Source of the DNA: Streptomyces sp. YIM 98790
Lineage (GTDB): Bacteria > Actinomycetota > Actinomycetes > Streptomycetales > Streptomycetaceae
Assembly: GCF_011421595.1 (NCBI RefSeq)
Contig: NZ_WTLH01000032.1
Coordinates: 1 to 36,548, forward strand
DNA length: 36,548 nucleotides
Direction of reading: 5' to 3'
This document shows positions 14,913-25,621 of this stretch, piece by piece (the first letter of the stretch is position 1; each line of letters starts with the position of its first letter). Made by a program: the position numbers and the translations under genes. The notes beneath the pieces were generated by a model. That model searched no databases and was not told where the DNA came from. It was given only the letters and a program-made list of their open reading frames with translations.

Positions 14913-15944
14913 TCAGGGGGTCTGGCTGACCTCGATCTCGCCGCTGATGATGGCTTCCCTGGCGGTGTCGATCTCGCCCTTGATGTCGTCGATGAAGCCG
15001 CCGGAGGTGGCCAGGTAGACGCCGTCCTCGGCCAGGCCGTACTCGCCCACGCCGGTCAGCGGGTCACCCTCCTCCACGCTCTTGATCAGGTCGTAGACCG
15101 CGACATCCACCGCCTTGACCGCGGAGGTCAGGATGTGGTCCTGCCACTCCGCCAGGCCCTCCTGCTGGTACTGGTCGGAGTCGACGCCGATGGCCCAGAC
15201 GCCCTCGTGCTTGGCGACCTCCTCGATGGAGCCGTTGCCGGAGGCGCCCGCCGCGGTGTAGATCACGTCGGCGTCGCGGACGATCATGCCGTCCGCCTTC
15301 TCCTTGGCCTTGGCCGGGTCGGCGAAGCCCGCACCGGTGCCGCTGTTCTCGTAGAGGTACTCGACCAGCACCTCGGCGTCCGGGTTGGTGTCGGTCACGC
15401 CCTGCGCGAAGCCGGCCTCGAACTTCTGGATCAGCGGGTTGTTCTCACCGCCGATGAAGCCGACCACATTGGACTGGGTCTTCAGCGCCGCGGCCACACC
15501 GGCCAGGTAGGACGCCTCGTGCTCGGCGAAGACCATGCTGTAGACGTTGTCCGCCTCCACCACGGAGTCCACGATGCCGAAGGTGGTGTCCGGGTACTGC
15601 TCGGCGGCCCGCTCCACGGCGGTGCCGTAGAGGAAGCCGACGCCGATCACCGGGTCGTAGCCGGCCGCGGCCATCTCGGTGAGGCGCTGCTCCCGGTCGG
15701 CGTCGGTCTCGCCCTCGCGGGCGGTCTGGTAGAAGACCTCGACGCCCAGCTCCTCCTCGGCCTTGTCACCGCCGCGGGCGGCCGACTCGTTGAAGGACTG
15801 GTCGTCGCGGCCGCCCACGTCGAAGGCGATGGCGGGACCCTTCTCCCCCTCCGACTCCGTCGAGCTCTCGCCGCACGCGGCGGCGGACAGCGCGAGCGCG
15901 ACGGTGGCGGCCACCGATGCTGCAAGCTTGGATACGCGGCGCAA
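14913..15944 (-). CDS. BMP-family nucleoside-binding lipoprotein
   Basis: 343 residues from a TTG at 15944 (ribosome site GAAGGGA, seven-base spacer), chosen because it starts a canonical lipoprotein signal: RRVSKLAAS, a hydrophobic stretch and the lipobox LSAAAC at about residues 17-22. The mature part is a PnrA/BMP-type periplasmic-binding fold: IAFDVGGRDDQSFNESAARG, MVFAEHEASYLAGVAAAL, VGFIGGENNPLIQKFEAGFA, DVIYTAAGASGNG and AIGVDSDQYQ. Aromatic and Asp residues in these segments bind the nucleoside in characterised members. The longer open frame upstream gives an Arg-rich nonsense extension. Its promoter has a variant of the shared palindrome. It delivers nucleosides to the permeases encoded downstream. 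Confidence 0.94.
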   Translation of the reverse strand: MRRVSKLAASVAATVALALSAAACGESSTESEGEKGPAIAFDVGGRDDQSFNESAARGGDKAEEELGVEVFYQTAREGETDADREQRLTEMAAAGYDPVIGVGFLYGTAVERAAEQYPDTTFGIVDSVVEADNVYSMVFAEHEASYLAGVAAALKTQSNVVGFIGGENNPLIQKFEAGFAQGVTDTNPDAEVLVEYLYENSGTGAGFADPAKAKEKADGMIVRDADVIYTAAGASGNGSIEEVAKHEGVWAIGVDSDQYQQEGLAEWQDHILTSAVKAVDVAVYDLIKSVEEGDPLTGVGEYGLAEDGVYLATSGGFIDDIKGEIDTAREAIISGEIEVSQTP

Positions 15945-15993
15945 GAGACGTTCCCTTCGCTCGAAGCGCCTCGTTCGGCGCTGCTTTCGCGGA

Positions 15994-16009
15994 ATAGTAA
16001 CGCGCGTAG
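15994..16009 (-). promoter_or_regulatory. Lipoprotein promoter -10 and imperfect shared operator
   Basis: On the minus strand the operator variant CTACGCGCGTTA (16009-15998; 10 of 12 bases match the add palindrome) overlaps TACTAT (15999-15994), a good -10 box. The TTG start lies about 50 bases further on. The location relative to the -10 is the same type as at add. Confidence 0.6.
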
Positions 16010-16102
16010 ATCCCGCGATGCGGGAGGGAAGGCACCCGTTATCAATTCGTCGTGATCGCAATGCGCACGCAACACGACGGTGCCCCGGACGGTGACCGGC
16101 GC

Positions 16103-16118
16103 AGGGCCGGCCGGCCCT
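16103..16118 (-). terminator. Possible terminator after the M20 amidohydrolase gene
   Basis: AGGGCCGGCCGGCCCT is a perfect 16-bp palindrome 22 bases after the stop at 16140. It has no T run. It separates the amidohydrolase from the lipoprotein promoter. Confidence 0.45.
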
Positions 16119-16139
16119 TGCGGACGCCGTACGGCCCGG

Positions 16140-17468
16140 TCAGCGGGCTGCGGCGTCCCGCAGGGCGGCGGCGGCCAGGAACTCCGCGCCGACCGCGACG
16201 GCACGCTCGTCCACGTCGAAATCCCCCTGGTGGATGTCCAGGTCCCGGCCGGTGCGGCCGGGGGTGCGCACCCCGAGACGGGCCATGGCACCGGGCACCC
16301 GCTCCAGATACCAGGAGAAGTCCTCGCCGCCCAGGCTCTGCTCGGTGCCGGTCACGGCCTGCTCCCCGAACCGCTCGGTCATGGCGGAGCGCAGCAGCTC
16401 CACCGCGCCGGCGTCGTTCACCACCGGCGGGACACCGCGCACGTAACGGAGCTCGGACTTGGCCCGGTACACGGCGGCCACCTCGTCCACCGCGGTGTGC
16501 ACCAGATCGGGTGCCGCGCGCCACCCGGCCAGCTCCAGGCACCGGATCGTGCCGGCCAGCTCCGCGCTCTGCGGGATGACGTTGGCGGCGTGGCCGGTCT
16601 GCAGCCGGCCCCAGGTGAGGTTGACCCCCCAGCGGGTGTCGGCCCGGCGCTGCACCAGCGCGGGCACGTCCACCGCGAGCCGGGCGGCGGCGGTGACCAG
16701 GTCGGTGGTCAGATGCGGGCGGGCGGTGTGGCCGCCGGGCCCGGACAGCACGACGGTGATCATGTCGGCGGCGGAGGTGATCGCGCCGGTGCGCAGCCCG
16801 ATCCGGCCGGCGTCCAGCCGGGGGTCGCAGTGCACCGCGACGATCCGCTCCACGCCCTCCAGGGCACCGCTGTCGATGGCCGAGTGCGCGCCGCCGGGCA
16901 TGACCTCCTCGGCGGGCTGGAAGATCAGCCGCACCGGGTGCGGCAGCAGGCCGCCGCGGGCCAGCCGGGCCAGCGCCAGGCCGGCCCCGAGCACCACGGC
17001 GGTGTGCACGTCGTGCCCGCAGGCGTGGGCGCGGCCGGGCACCGTGGAGCGGTAGGGGACGGTCTTGGTGTCGGGGACGGGCAGCGCGTCCATGTCGCCG
17101 CGCAGGGCCAGCATGGGGCGGCCGCCGGCCCACTCGCCGGGGCGGCCGGAGGGCAGGATGTCGCAGATCAGCCCGGTGCCGCTGGCCAGCACCCGGGGCG
17201 CCAGGCCGGCCTTCTCCAGCCGCGCCTTGACCGCGGCGGTGGCCCGGACCTCCTGGTTGGCCAGCTCCGGGTGCATGTGCATGTCGCGCCGGAAGGCGAT
17301 GAGCTCGGCGGCGAGCGCGTCGTCGATCAGGGCGGCCGGGCGGTGGCCGCTCCCGGGAAGGGGGTCCTCGGGCGCGGAGTCGGTGATCAGACCGGCCGCT
17401 CCGTCGTGGGGCACCGCGGTGGACCGCCCCCCGGTGGGCGGTACGGCTACGGCATCCCGCGACAGCAT
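16140..17468 (-). CDS. M20-family amidohydrolase (metallopeptidase)
   Basis: 442 residues from the ATG at 17468 (ribosome site CAGGTGAG); an in-frame ATG at 17522 is possible but has no such site. The catalytic domain carries RRDMHMHPELANQEVRAT, LRGDMDALPVPD, ACGHDVHTAVVLGAG (metal ligands HACGHD), FQPAEEVMPGGAHSAID with the catalytic Glu pair, the lid domain GPGGHTARPHLTTDLV, and the C-terminal LGGEDFSWYLERVPGAMARL. These are the landmarks of the aminoacylase/hippurate hydrolase/IAA-amino acid hydrolase group, which cleave N-acyl or amide bonds with two metals. The substrate cannot be told. It lies between the nucleoside transporter and nonulosonic-acid genes on the same strand but with its own spacer, so it is not clearly part of either system. 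Confidence 0.92.
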   Translation of the reverse strand: MLSRDAVAVPPTGGRSTAVPHDGAAGLITDSAPEDPLPGSGHRPAALIDDALAAELIAFRRDMHMHPELANQEVRATAAVKARLEKAGLAPRVLASGTGLICDILPSGRPGEWAGGRPMLALRGDMDALPVPDTKTVPYRSTVPGRAHACGHDVHTAVVLGAGLALARLARGGLLPHPVRLIFQPAEEVMPGGAHSAIDSGALEGVERIVAVHCDPRLDAGRIGLRTGAITSAADMITVVLSGPGGHTARPHLTTDLVTAAARLAVDVPALVQRRADTRWGVNLTWGRLQTGHAANVIPQSAELAGTIRCLELAGWRAAPDLVHTAVDEVAAVYRAKSELRYVRGVPPVVNDAGAVELLRSAMTERFGEQAVTGTEQSLGGEDFSWYLERVPGAMARLGVRTPGRTGRDLDIHQGDFDVDERAVAVGAEFLAAAALRDAAAR

Positions 17469-17568
17469 GTGGCTCACCTGACCGAGCGTAACCTCGGAGG
17501 GCCCCAAGTTCCCCGCGATCATGAGAACTTCACCCGCGAGGACGACATGTTGTTGATAGCTCCGCGCA

Positions 17569-17583
17569 TACTCCGTCAGAGTA
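17569..17583. promoter_or_regulatory. Small inverted repeat upstream of the amidohydrolase gene
   Basis: TACTC-CGTCA-GAGTA, 100 bases before the amidohydrolase start at 17468. A second loose dyad, GGACT...AGTCC, lies near 17592-17613. These could be operator half-sites. No convincing -35/-10 pair was found beside them. Confidence 0.25.
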
Positions 17584-17697
17584 CGGGGTAAGGACTAGGA
17601 CTTCCCTTGAGTCCACAGAATGAGACGCAGGCCACTCCTGTCACACTCATTGATACGGGCAGCCAACTTCCCCGATCCCGGGCGCGGTTGCCGCGGC

Positions 17698-18849
17698 TCA
17701 GGGCGCGCCGGGCAGGGTGGCCAGACCGTGCACACCGCTTGCGGTGCGGGTGACGGAGGCCAGGAAACCGCCGGCGCGCGGCGAGGCGCGCTCGGTCAGC
17801 CAGGCCTCGTCCACCTCACAGACAGTAACCTTCACCGGCGTGTCGGCCAGCACCAGCGGCAGCGTGTGCACCACGGTGGAGGGGAAGCTGAGCACATGGG
17901 CGGCGACCGGGCCGCGCCGGGCCACCAGCTCCAGCGGCAGCTCGGGCCGGACGATCTCCAGTCCGGCCTCCGCCGCCACCCGCCGCAGCTTGTCCGCGCC
18001 CTCCCGGCGGTGCGCGAAGTAGCGGGTGACGCCGTAGCGCCCGGCCAGGGCACGGACCGCGGCCAGGTAGTCGTCCTCCCGGACCACACCCGTCTCCACC
18101 AGTGAGGTGCCGACCAGGTCGGCCCCGGGAGCGAGGGCCGGCGGGCCGAAGCGCTCCCGCGTCCAGCGGAAGTCGTTGGCCATGACGCTCATGCCGTCCG
18201 GGACCTCGACCGGCATGGCGCTGAACAGCTCCACGGAGCGGCGGCCGGGGCGCGGCCGCAGCCGGGTGACGGCGCGCCGGGCCACGGGGGCGAACAGCGC
18301 GGCGCGCGGCCCGCGCGACGGCTTGCGGTGCCAGCGCACCAGCCGTTCACCGCGGGCCAGTTGCGCGGCGAACTCCATGGTGGCGGTGCCGTCGTCGACA
18401 ACCACCACCTCCCGCGGCCGGGACAGCGCGAGCAGCGTCTGTATCCAGCGGGAGAAGGGGTCGCCGACCAGCAGCACCCGCGCCCGGCGCAGCCGGGCGG
18501 CCAGACCCGGCAGGGTGCGGACGCCCGCGCCGGGCGTGCGGACCTCCCGCCAGAGCACCCGGTGACCGGCCTCCCGGGCCAGCCCCGCCATCCGGCGCAG
18601 CTGGTCCCGGGCACCGGCGTCGCGCGGCGGCAGCACCACCACGCGCAGCCCGGCCTCCCCGCGTCCCCGGGCCCACTCCAGCACATTGAGCAACTGCACC
18701 GGGCTCTCCACCAGCGCCAGCCGGCCGCCCTCACCGGACCGCCGCTCCCCCGGCCCGGGGGACGCCGCGCCGGCTCCCCCGGCGGGCGTGCCGGCCGCCG
18801 GGCCTTCCGGGCCGCCGCCGGGGCCGGGGACGGGATCGGGTCGGGTCAT
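17698..18849 (-). CDS. Polysialyltransferase-like glycosyltransferase
   Basis: 383 residues. After a 45-residue Gly/Pro/Ala-rich start, the domain begins GRLALVESPVQLLNVLEWAR, the typical opening of the bacterial alpha-2,8-polysialyltransferase-like family. It continues with RARVLLVGDPFSRWIQTLLA, VVVVDDGTATMEFAAQL, ADLVGTSLVETGVV, RYFAHRREGADKLRRVAAEA and HVLSFPSTVVHTLPLVL. The DDGTAT and SFPSTV segments correspond to the family's conserved acceptor and donor regions. The ATG at 18849 follows GGGGGACC. It is 26 bases after the nonulosonic-acid synthase gene and is last in that operon. It most likely transfers CMP-activated nonulosonic acid onto a growing wall polymer; the exact linkage is unknown. 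Confidence 0.82.
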   Translation of the reverse strand: MTRPDPVPGPGGGPEGPAAGTPAGGAGAASPGPGERRSGEGGRLALVESPVQLLNVLEWARGRGEAGLRVVVLPPRDAGARDQLRRMAGLAREAGHRVLWREVRTPGAGVRTLPGLAARLRRARVLLVGDPFSRWIQTLLALSRPREVVVVDDGTATMEFAAQLARGERLVRWHRKPSRGPRAALFAPVARRAVTRLRPRPGRRSVELFSAMPVEVPDGMSVMANDFRWTRERFGPPALAPGADLVGTSLVETGVVREDDYLAAVRALAGRYGVTRYFAHRREGADKLRRVAAEAGLEIVRPELPLELVARRGPVAAHVLSFPSTVVHTLPLVLADTPVKVTVCEVDEAWLTERASPRAGGFLASVTRTASGVHGLATLPGAP

Positions 18850-18875
18850 GTGGGGTCCCCCGGGGTCACGGTGCG

Positions 18876-19816
<941 letters not shown>

Positions 19817-19820
<4 letters not shown>

Positions 19821-21049
19821 GATGCGATGAGTTCCTTTCCGAGAATCCACGAGGCGATCTCGCGGATCGCGCCGGCCCCACCCGGGGCGGCGGTGACGGC
19901 GCGCGCCGCGGCGCGGACGACGTCATGGGCGCCGGCCACCGCAACGGGCCAGCCGACCAGGTGAAAACAGGGCAGGTCGTTGACGTCGTTTCCGGCGTAG
20001 AGCACGCGCTCCGGGGCTATGGCCCGCTCCTCGCACCACTGCTTGAGGGCGAGGTCCTTGCGGTCGATGCCGTGCAGTACCGGGATGCGCAGCTTGCGCG
20101 CCCGGGCGGCGACGACCGGGTTCTCCTCGGTGGACAGGATGAGCAGCGGCAGCCCGGCCCGGCGCAGCGCCGCGATGCCCAGGCCGTCGCCGCGGTGCAC
20201 GGCGACCAGCTCCCGTCCCTCGGAGTCGATCAGCACCCGGTCGTCGGTCTGGGTGCCGTCGAAGTCGAGCACCACCGCGTCGATGTCCTCGCGGGTCGGG
20301 CGGATGCCCGAGCCCGGCGGCGGTGCGGCGCCGGCCTCTGCCGCCGCGTGGGCGTCGTCGCCGTCGAACAGCGGGGCCAGGGCGCGGGCCCGGGCCAGGT
20401 CGTGCGGGTCGTCGATCTCCAGCACCCGGGCCGGGTCGGTGGGCACCAGCTCGGTGCGGCCGAAGAACCGGTGGCGCCGGTCGCGGAAGCCGGGGGCCCG
20501 CATGGCGTACGCGGCGCCGGTCTCCAGCAGGTCGCGGGGACGGTCCTGGCGGCGCGGGCGGTGGCTCTTGTCGTGGTTGACGCCACCGGCGTCGCCGTCC
20601 GGGCCGGTGTTCTCCCGCCAGACGAAGCCGTGGAACGGGGCCACGGTGAGCGCGGTGTCGGCGCCGTCCCGGACCGCGCGGGCCACCCCGTCGATCTCCT
20701 CGGCGGTGAGGAACGGGCTGGTGCACTGCACCAGCAGCACCACGTCGGCGGCGGTGCCGTGCCGCTGCTCCCAGCCGTCCATGGCGTGCAGCACCGCGGC
20801 CTCGCTGGTGGCGGTGTCGCCGGCGATGTCCGCCGGGCGCTCGACCACCTCGGCGCCGGCCGCGCGGGCGGCGTCCGCGATGCCGGGATCGTCGGTGGAG
20901 ACGACCACGGCGGTCACCAGCCGGGCCGCCCGGCAGGCCCGGACCGCACGGGCGACCAGCGGCACGCCCCCGACCGTGGCGAGGTTCTTGCCCGGCACGC
21001 CCTTGGACCCCCCGCGGGCGGGGATCACGGCCAGCACCTGTGTGGTCAT
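19817..21049 (-). CDS. CMP-nonulosonate cytidylyltransferase fused to HAD phosphatase
   Basis: 410 residues with two domains. Residues 1 to about 225 form the CMP-sialate/Kdn cytidylyltransferase: VLAVIPARGGSKGVPGKNL, TDDPGIADAARAAGAEVVER, LLVQCTSPFLTAEEIDGVAR, FRDRRHRFFG and EIDDPHDLARARAL. Residues about 250-410 form a KdsC/NeuA-tail type HAD phosphatase: VVLDFDGTQTDD with the nucleophilic and acid Asp, LSTEENP, RKDLALKQ and GNDVNDLPCF. The phosphatase would remove phosphate from an ulosonate 9-phosphate and the transferase would then activate it with CTP. ATG at 21049 (GAGGACGAG upstream); an open extension upstream has no ribosome site. Its stop overlaps the neuB start. Animal CMP-sialate synthetases and some bacterial ones have a similar fusion. 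Confidence 0.9.
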
Positions 21050-21110
21050 CGTCTCGTCCTCGGTTCCATGCGGCGTACGGGTATGCGGCGGGGGTGCGGG
21101 GCCACGGGGT

Positions 21111-22553
21111 TCACATCCGGCCCCAGCGGCGGACGGCCGGGGCGACGCGCTGCACCCCGGCGCGGTAGGCGCCGCGCGCGGCACGGTGCACCAGGCGGCG
21201 GGTGGCGGCCCGCATGCCGCGCCCCGCGGCCGTCTCCGGGTCGCGGTAGCCGGGCAGCGGCTCGCCCTTGGGGTCCAGGCCGTGCCGGGCCAGCAGGCCG
21301 GGCAGATAGCCGGGGGCGGTGCGCGCGGTGTAGTAGGGGGCGAGCGGCGGCAGCCCGTCGTGCCGGGCGCGTACGGTCAGCGCCTCCAGCCGGGCCCGGG
21401 CCACCGCGAACGCGCGGTCGACGGCGTCCTCGGCGTCCTCGGGGTTCCCGGGGTTCCCGGGGTTCTCGCCCTGCCGCCCGCCCTCGGGGTCCGGGGAGAC
21501 GCCCTGGTCGGTCAGCCAGCGGGGGTCGGGCACCGGCAGACGGCCGTCGTCGAGCTCGTCCCAGGAGGCGTAGCAGCCGGAGCCGGCGTAGTAGTGATTG
21601 CCCAGCGGTTCCCGGATGCCCAGGTCGGTGAGGACGGCGGTGGGGATGCCGCGGCACAGCGCCTCCAGCGCGGCCGTGGAGCTGACCGTGACCAGCAGGT
21701 CGGTGGTGTCCAGCACCTCGTCCATGCGGCCGTAGACGAGGCGGAAGTTGCCCGGCAGGCTCTCCTTGGGCAGCCGGCCGGCCAGCCGCTGGTAGGGCAC
21801 CTCGTCGATGTGGGTGGTGTGCTCGCCGGGCTTGCTGCGCAGCTTGAGCAGCACTTCCCGGTCGGGGTGGCGCCGCGCGTGGGCCACCGCCCGGTCCAGC
21901 AGATAGGCGCGCTCCCGGCGGGTGTCCGGCACCGAGGGCTGCACGGCGAAGACCACCCGGTACGGGCGCTCGCCGCGCCGGACGGCCCCGGGGTCGTGGC
22001 GCGGGCCGCCGAGGAACGGCAGGGCGCAGGGCGTGACCGTGCCGGTCTCGGCGCCCACCCCGCTGTACACCTCGCGGAAACGCGCGGCGTCGAAGGGGCT
22101 GTTGGCGAGGACCAGGTCGGCGCCGTGGCGCAGCAGCAGGCCCTGGACCAGCTTTTCGTAGACCACACCCACATAGCCGGTGGCCACCACCGGCCGGTGC
22201 GCGGCGGACGGCCAGCGGCGCGCCAGGGCGTGCAGGGCGGCCTGCACGGTGTGGCCCACGCAGGCCAGCAGCAGCAGGTCGGTGCCCCGCCCGGGCTCGT
22301 CCTCCCGGGCCAGCTCCTCCACCAGGCCGGCCAGGCTGGTCTCGCGCAGCGCGGCGGCGCTCACCCCGGTCTCGGCGAGCTGGCGGGGGGAGGGCGTGGC
22401 TCGGCCGCGGAGCAGATAGCCGTGGAGTTCCGCTCCGGGAGCGAGGCGGCGCGCGGTGAGCGCCCCCCACTTCCACCGGGTGTCGGAATCCGCCAGCACG
22501 GCCACGCGCCGCGGAGCGGGAGAGGTTACGGACACATCAGCGAAACTAGGCAT
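21111..22553 (-). CDS. Putative glycosyltransferase of the nonulosonic-acid operon
   Basis: 480 residues, first gene of the operon, 61 bases before the cytidylyltransferase. It opens RRVAVLADSDTRWKWGALTA and contains DLLLLACVGHTVQAALHALA, VATGYVGVVYEKLVQGLLL, VVFAVQPSVPDTRRERAYLL, VLLKLRSKPGEHTTH and DLLVTVSSTAALEALCRGIP. The last segment resembles the donor-binding half of GT-B or polysialyltransferase-like enzymes. I recall such proteins next to NeuB in streptomycetes as a putative glycosyltransferase family of unknown function. A Glu/Asn/Pro insert (GENPGNPGNPEDAEDAVD) comes from a 9-base triplication. The start is uncertain: ATG 22553 has no ribosome site. GTG 22535 lies seven bases after a TAGTTT -10-like box and could be a leaderless start nearer the conserved region. 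Confidence 0.8.
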   Translation of the reverse strand: MPSFADVSVTSPAPRRVAVLADSDTRWKWGALTARRLAPGAELHGYLLRGRATPSPRQLAETGVSAAALRETSLAGLVEELAREDEPGRGTDLLLLACVGHTVQAALHALARRWPSAAHRPVVATGYVGVVYEKLVQGLLLRHGADLVLANSPFDAARFREVYSGVGAETGTVTPCALPFLGGPRHDPGAVRRGERPYRVVFAVQPSVPDTRRERAYLLDRAVAHARRHPDREVLLKLRSKPGEHTTHIDEVPYQRLAGRLPKESLPGNFRLVYGRMDEVLDTTDLLVTVSSTAALEALCRGIPTAVLTDLGIREPLGNHYYAGSGCYASWDELDDGRLPVPDPRWLTDQGVSPDPEGGRQGENPGNPGNPEDAEDAVDRAFAVARARLEALTVRARHDGLPPLAPYYTARTAPGYLPGLLARHGLDPKGEPLPGYRDPETAAGRGMRAATRRLVHRAARGAYRAGVQRVAPAVRRWGRM

Positions 22554-22742
22554 TCCCGGGGCGCGCCGGGTCAACTTCCCCGCAAATGCACGTGAACAGC
22601 AGGCAAAGAGCCGCCCAACCGGCCATGTGGGAGCGGGTGTCCCACCAGGTGCACGCCTCGGTTTATGCTCCCGTCATGTTTAGGCGGGGAAAAGAATGAA
22701 CGGAGTTCACCTGCCGTCATTCACGGCACTCCGGCACCGGTC

Positions 22743-22790
22743 GTTGCGTTCCTTCCCGCCGGCACCGGTGCCGGCGGGAAGGAACGCAAC
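22743..22790. terminator. Perfect 48-bp palindrome terminator after the mutase gene
   Basis: Bases 22743-22766 are exactly complementary to 22767-22790, giving a 24-bp arm with no designed loop (the apex must open at CCGG). It lies 25 bases after the mutase stop and separates it from the nonulosonic-acid operon promoter region (22554-22742). Confidence 0.85.
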
Positions 22791-22814
22791 GGGAACGGCC
22801 GGCGGACCGGCGGC

Positions 22815-24398
<1,584 letters not shown>

Positions 24399-24438
24399 GG
24401 TTCATACCCTCCCGCCGTGGATGGACCCTCAGCGACGG

Positions 24439-24444
24439 ACTGTA
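24439..24444 (-). promoter_or_regulatory. Candidate -10 box of the mutase gene
   Basis: TACAGT on the minus strand fits TANNNT and would give a leader of roughly 35 bases ending in the strong ribosome site. No good -35 element is seen at 17-18 bases. Confidence 0.4.
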
Positions 24445-24609
24445 GCGAGGGGTCTGCGGCGGGTGCGAGAGGCTCCCGCTGGGAATTCCATCACATGAAC
24501 AACTCACAGGTGCAAAGCGCCATGGAACGGCCCATCCCGCCGCGGTCACCCGCCCGTCGGAAAACTCCCGGAACACCCGGAACGACTCCATCGGGGCAAC
24601 GCCCCCGGA

Positions 24610-24654
24610 AAAACAGGGCGCGGGCGGGACAAGGGGGAAATGCCCCGCCCGCGC
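24610..24654 (-). terminator. Rho-independent terminator with T run after the sigma gene
   Basis: On the minus strand GCGCGGGCGGG (24654-24644) pairs with CCCGCCCGCGC (24628-24618) around a 15-base loop, and CCTGTTTTT follows at 24617-24609. It lies 236 bases after the sigma-factor stop and upstream of the mutase promoter. Confidence 0.75.
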
Positions 24655-24889
24655 ATGGGCGCCCCGCGGGCACGGGGGGAACCCCGGGGGACCCGAACGG
24701 CCGATGACCAGTCGGCCTGTTATCTACAGCGTTCCCCGCTCCGAAACCGTTACCACCGGCGAATCGCCCGGCACACCGCCGTGCGGGACGGCGGAGCACC
24801 CCGCGAGTGCCCCGCGAGTGCCGTGCAAGCCGGCCTGCGAGGACGGACGGGCCCGGCCGCCCCGCGCGGGCGCCCGGCAGACGGGCCGG

Positions 24890-25507
24890 TCAGCGGTGGC
24901 GGGAGGACATCTGCGGGACCCGGGCCCCCGGCAGGGCCGGCCCGGAGGTGGCCTCCGGCGTCTCCGCCAGCACCTTGGCCAGCCGCCGCAGCCCGCGGTG
25001 CGCGGCGGTGCGCACCGCGCCCGGGCGGCAGCCCAGCAGCACGCCCGCCTGCTTGGCGTCCAGCCCCATCATGGTGCGCAGCATCACCGCACCGGCCTGC
25101 TCCCGGGGCAGGGTGCCGACCAGCGCCACCGCGCGGTCGGTGGCCACCGCGGCCAGTGCCTCCTCGGCGGTGTCCGCGGCGGCCGGCAGCTCCGCGAAGG
25201 CCGTGTCGTCCGCCAGTTCCACCGGTCTGCGGCCGTGCGCGCGCAGATGGTCCAGGGCCCGGTTGCGGGCGATCCTGGTGGTCCAGCCGCGGAACCGGTC
25301 GGCGTCGCCGTGGAAGCGCCCCAGATCCCGCGATATGTGCAGCCATGCCTCGGCCGTGACGTCCTCGGCGTCCGGTCCGGCGACTATGGTCCGGACGTAG
25401 CCCAGCAGCCGTGGATGGAGAGCCCGGAAGACCCGGCCGAAGGCCGTCTCGTCGCCCCGCTGCGCCGCGAGTACGGCGTCGCTGAGCTCGCTGTCTGCCC
25501 CCTGCAC
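24890..25507 (-). CDS. ECF-type RNA polymerase sigma factor
   Basis: 205 residues from a GTG at 25507 (AGAGGGGCGGG upstream), the normal size for an ECF sigma factor. Region 2 (about residues 10-85): AAQRGDETAFGRVFRALHPR, GPDAEDVTAEAWLHISRDLG and DRFRGWTTRIARNRALDHLR. Region 4 (about 130-190): TLPREQAGAVMLRTMMGLDA and QAGVLLGCRPGAVRTAAHRG. It lacks a region 3, as expected. No anti-sigma gene lies immediately downstream, which is unusual for the class; control may be by a distant partner or by transcription. A frame extending to 25843 is open only by GC bias. The target promoters are unknown. Confidence 0.92.
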   Translation of the reverse strand: MQGADSELSDAVLAAQRGDETAFGRVFRALHPRLLGYVRTIVAGPDAEDVTAEAWLHISRDLGRFHGDADRFRGWTTRIARNRALDHLRAHGRRPVELADDTAFAELPAAADTAEEALAAVATDRAVALVGTLPREQAGAVMLRTMMGLDAKQAGVLLGCRPGAVRTAAHRGLRRLAKVLAETPEATSGPALPGARVPQMSSRHR

Positions 25508-25528
25508 TCGAACCCGCCCCTCTTCACG

Positions 25529-25551
25529 GTGTGACCGCAAGTGTGACCGCA
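25529..25551. repeat. Direct repeat GTGTGACCGCA x2 in the sigma-gene leader
   Basis: GTGTGACCGCA occurs at 25529-25539 and again at 25541-25551, a 12-base period of little more than one helical turn. It lies 22-44 bases upstream of the sigma start and downstream of the candidate promoter, so it could be a tandem regulator-binding site or a transcribed control element. Confidence 0.6.
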
Positions 25552-25592
25552 TACTGTCGCAGAGCTGGTAACCGTGTGTCTCTGTGAGTTGT

Positions 25593-25621
25593 ACGCTACG
25601 CGACGAATGCCTGCACGTCCA
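25593..25621 (-). promoter_or_regulatory. Candidate promoter of the sigma-factor gene
   Basis: On the minus strand TGGACG (25621-25616) and TAGCGT (25598-25593) are spaced by 17 bases, giving a leader of about 80 bases that contains the 12-base direct repeat. It matches the housekeeping pattern and has no ECF-type GGAAC element. Confidence 0.4.

Larger units (their letters stand above)
24399..24889. other. Intergenic region between sigma factor and mutase genes
   Basis: 491 bases with no credible gene. It holds the mutase promoter (24439-24444), a terminator for the sigma-factor transcript (24610-24654), a weak hairpin CCGCCGT-GCGGG-ACGGCGG (24776-24794) and a duplicated CCGCGAGTGC near 24802-24823. 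A 102-codon open frame at 24491-24799 on the minus strand looks like random GC-rich coding. Confidence 0.7.

Noticed and set aside
17523-17697. Possible small gene or RNA between the amidohydrolase and polysialyltransferase genes
   Set aside because: Only short dyads were found, no ribosome site with an open frame and no strong RNA structure; it is more likely promoter sequence.
24491-24799. 102-codon minus-strand frame between the sigma-factor and mutase genes
   Set aside because: It spans a rho-independent terminator and the region upstream of the mutase promoter, has no ribosome site, and its sequence is Gly/Pro/Arg noise.
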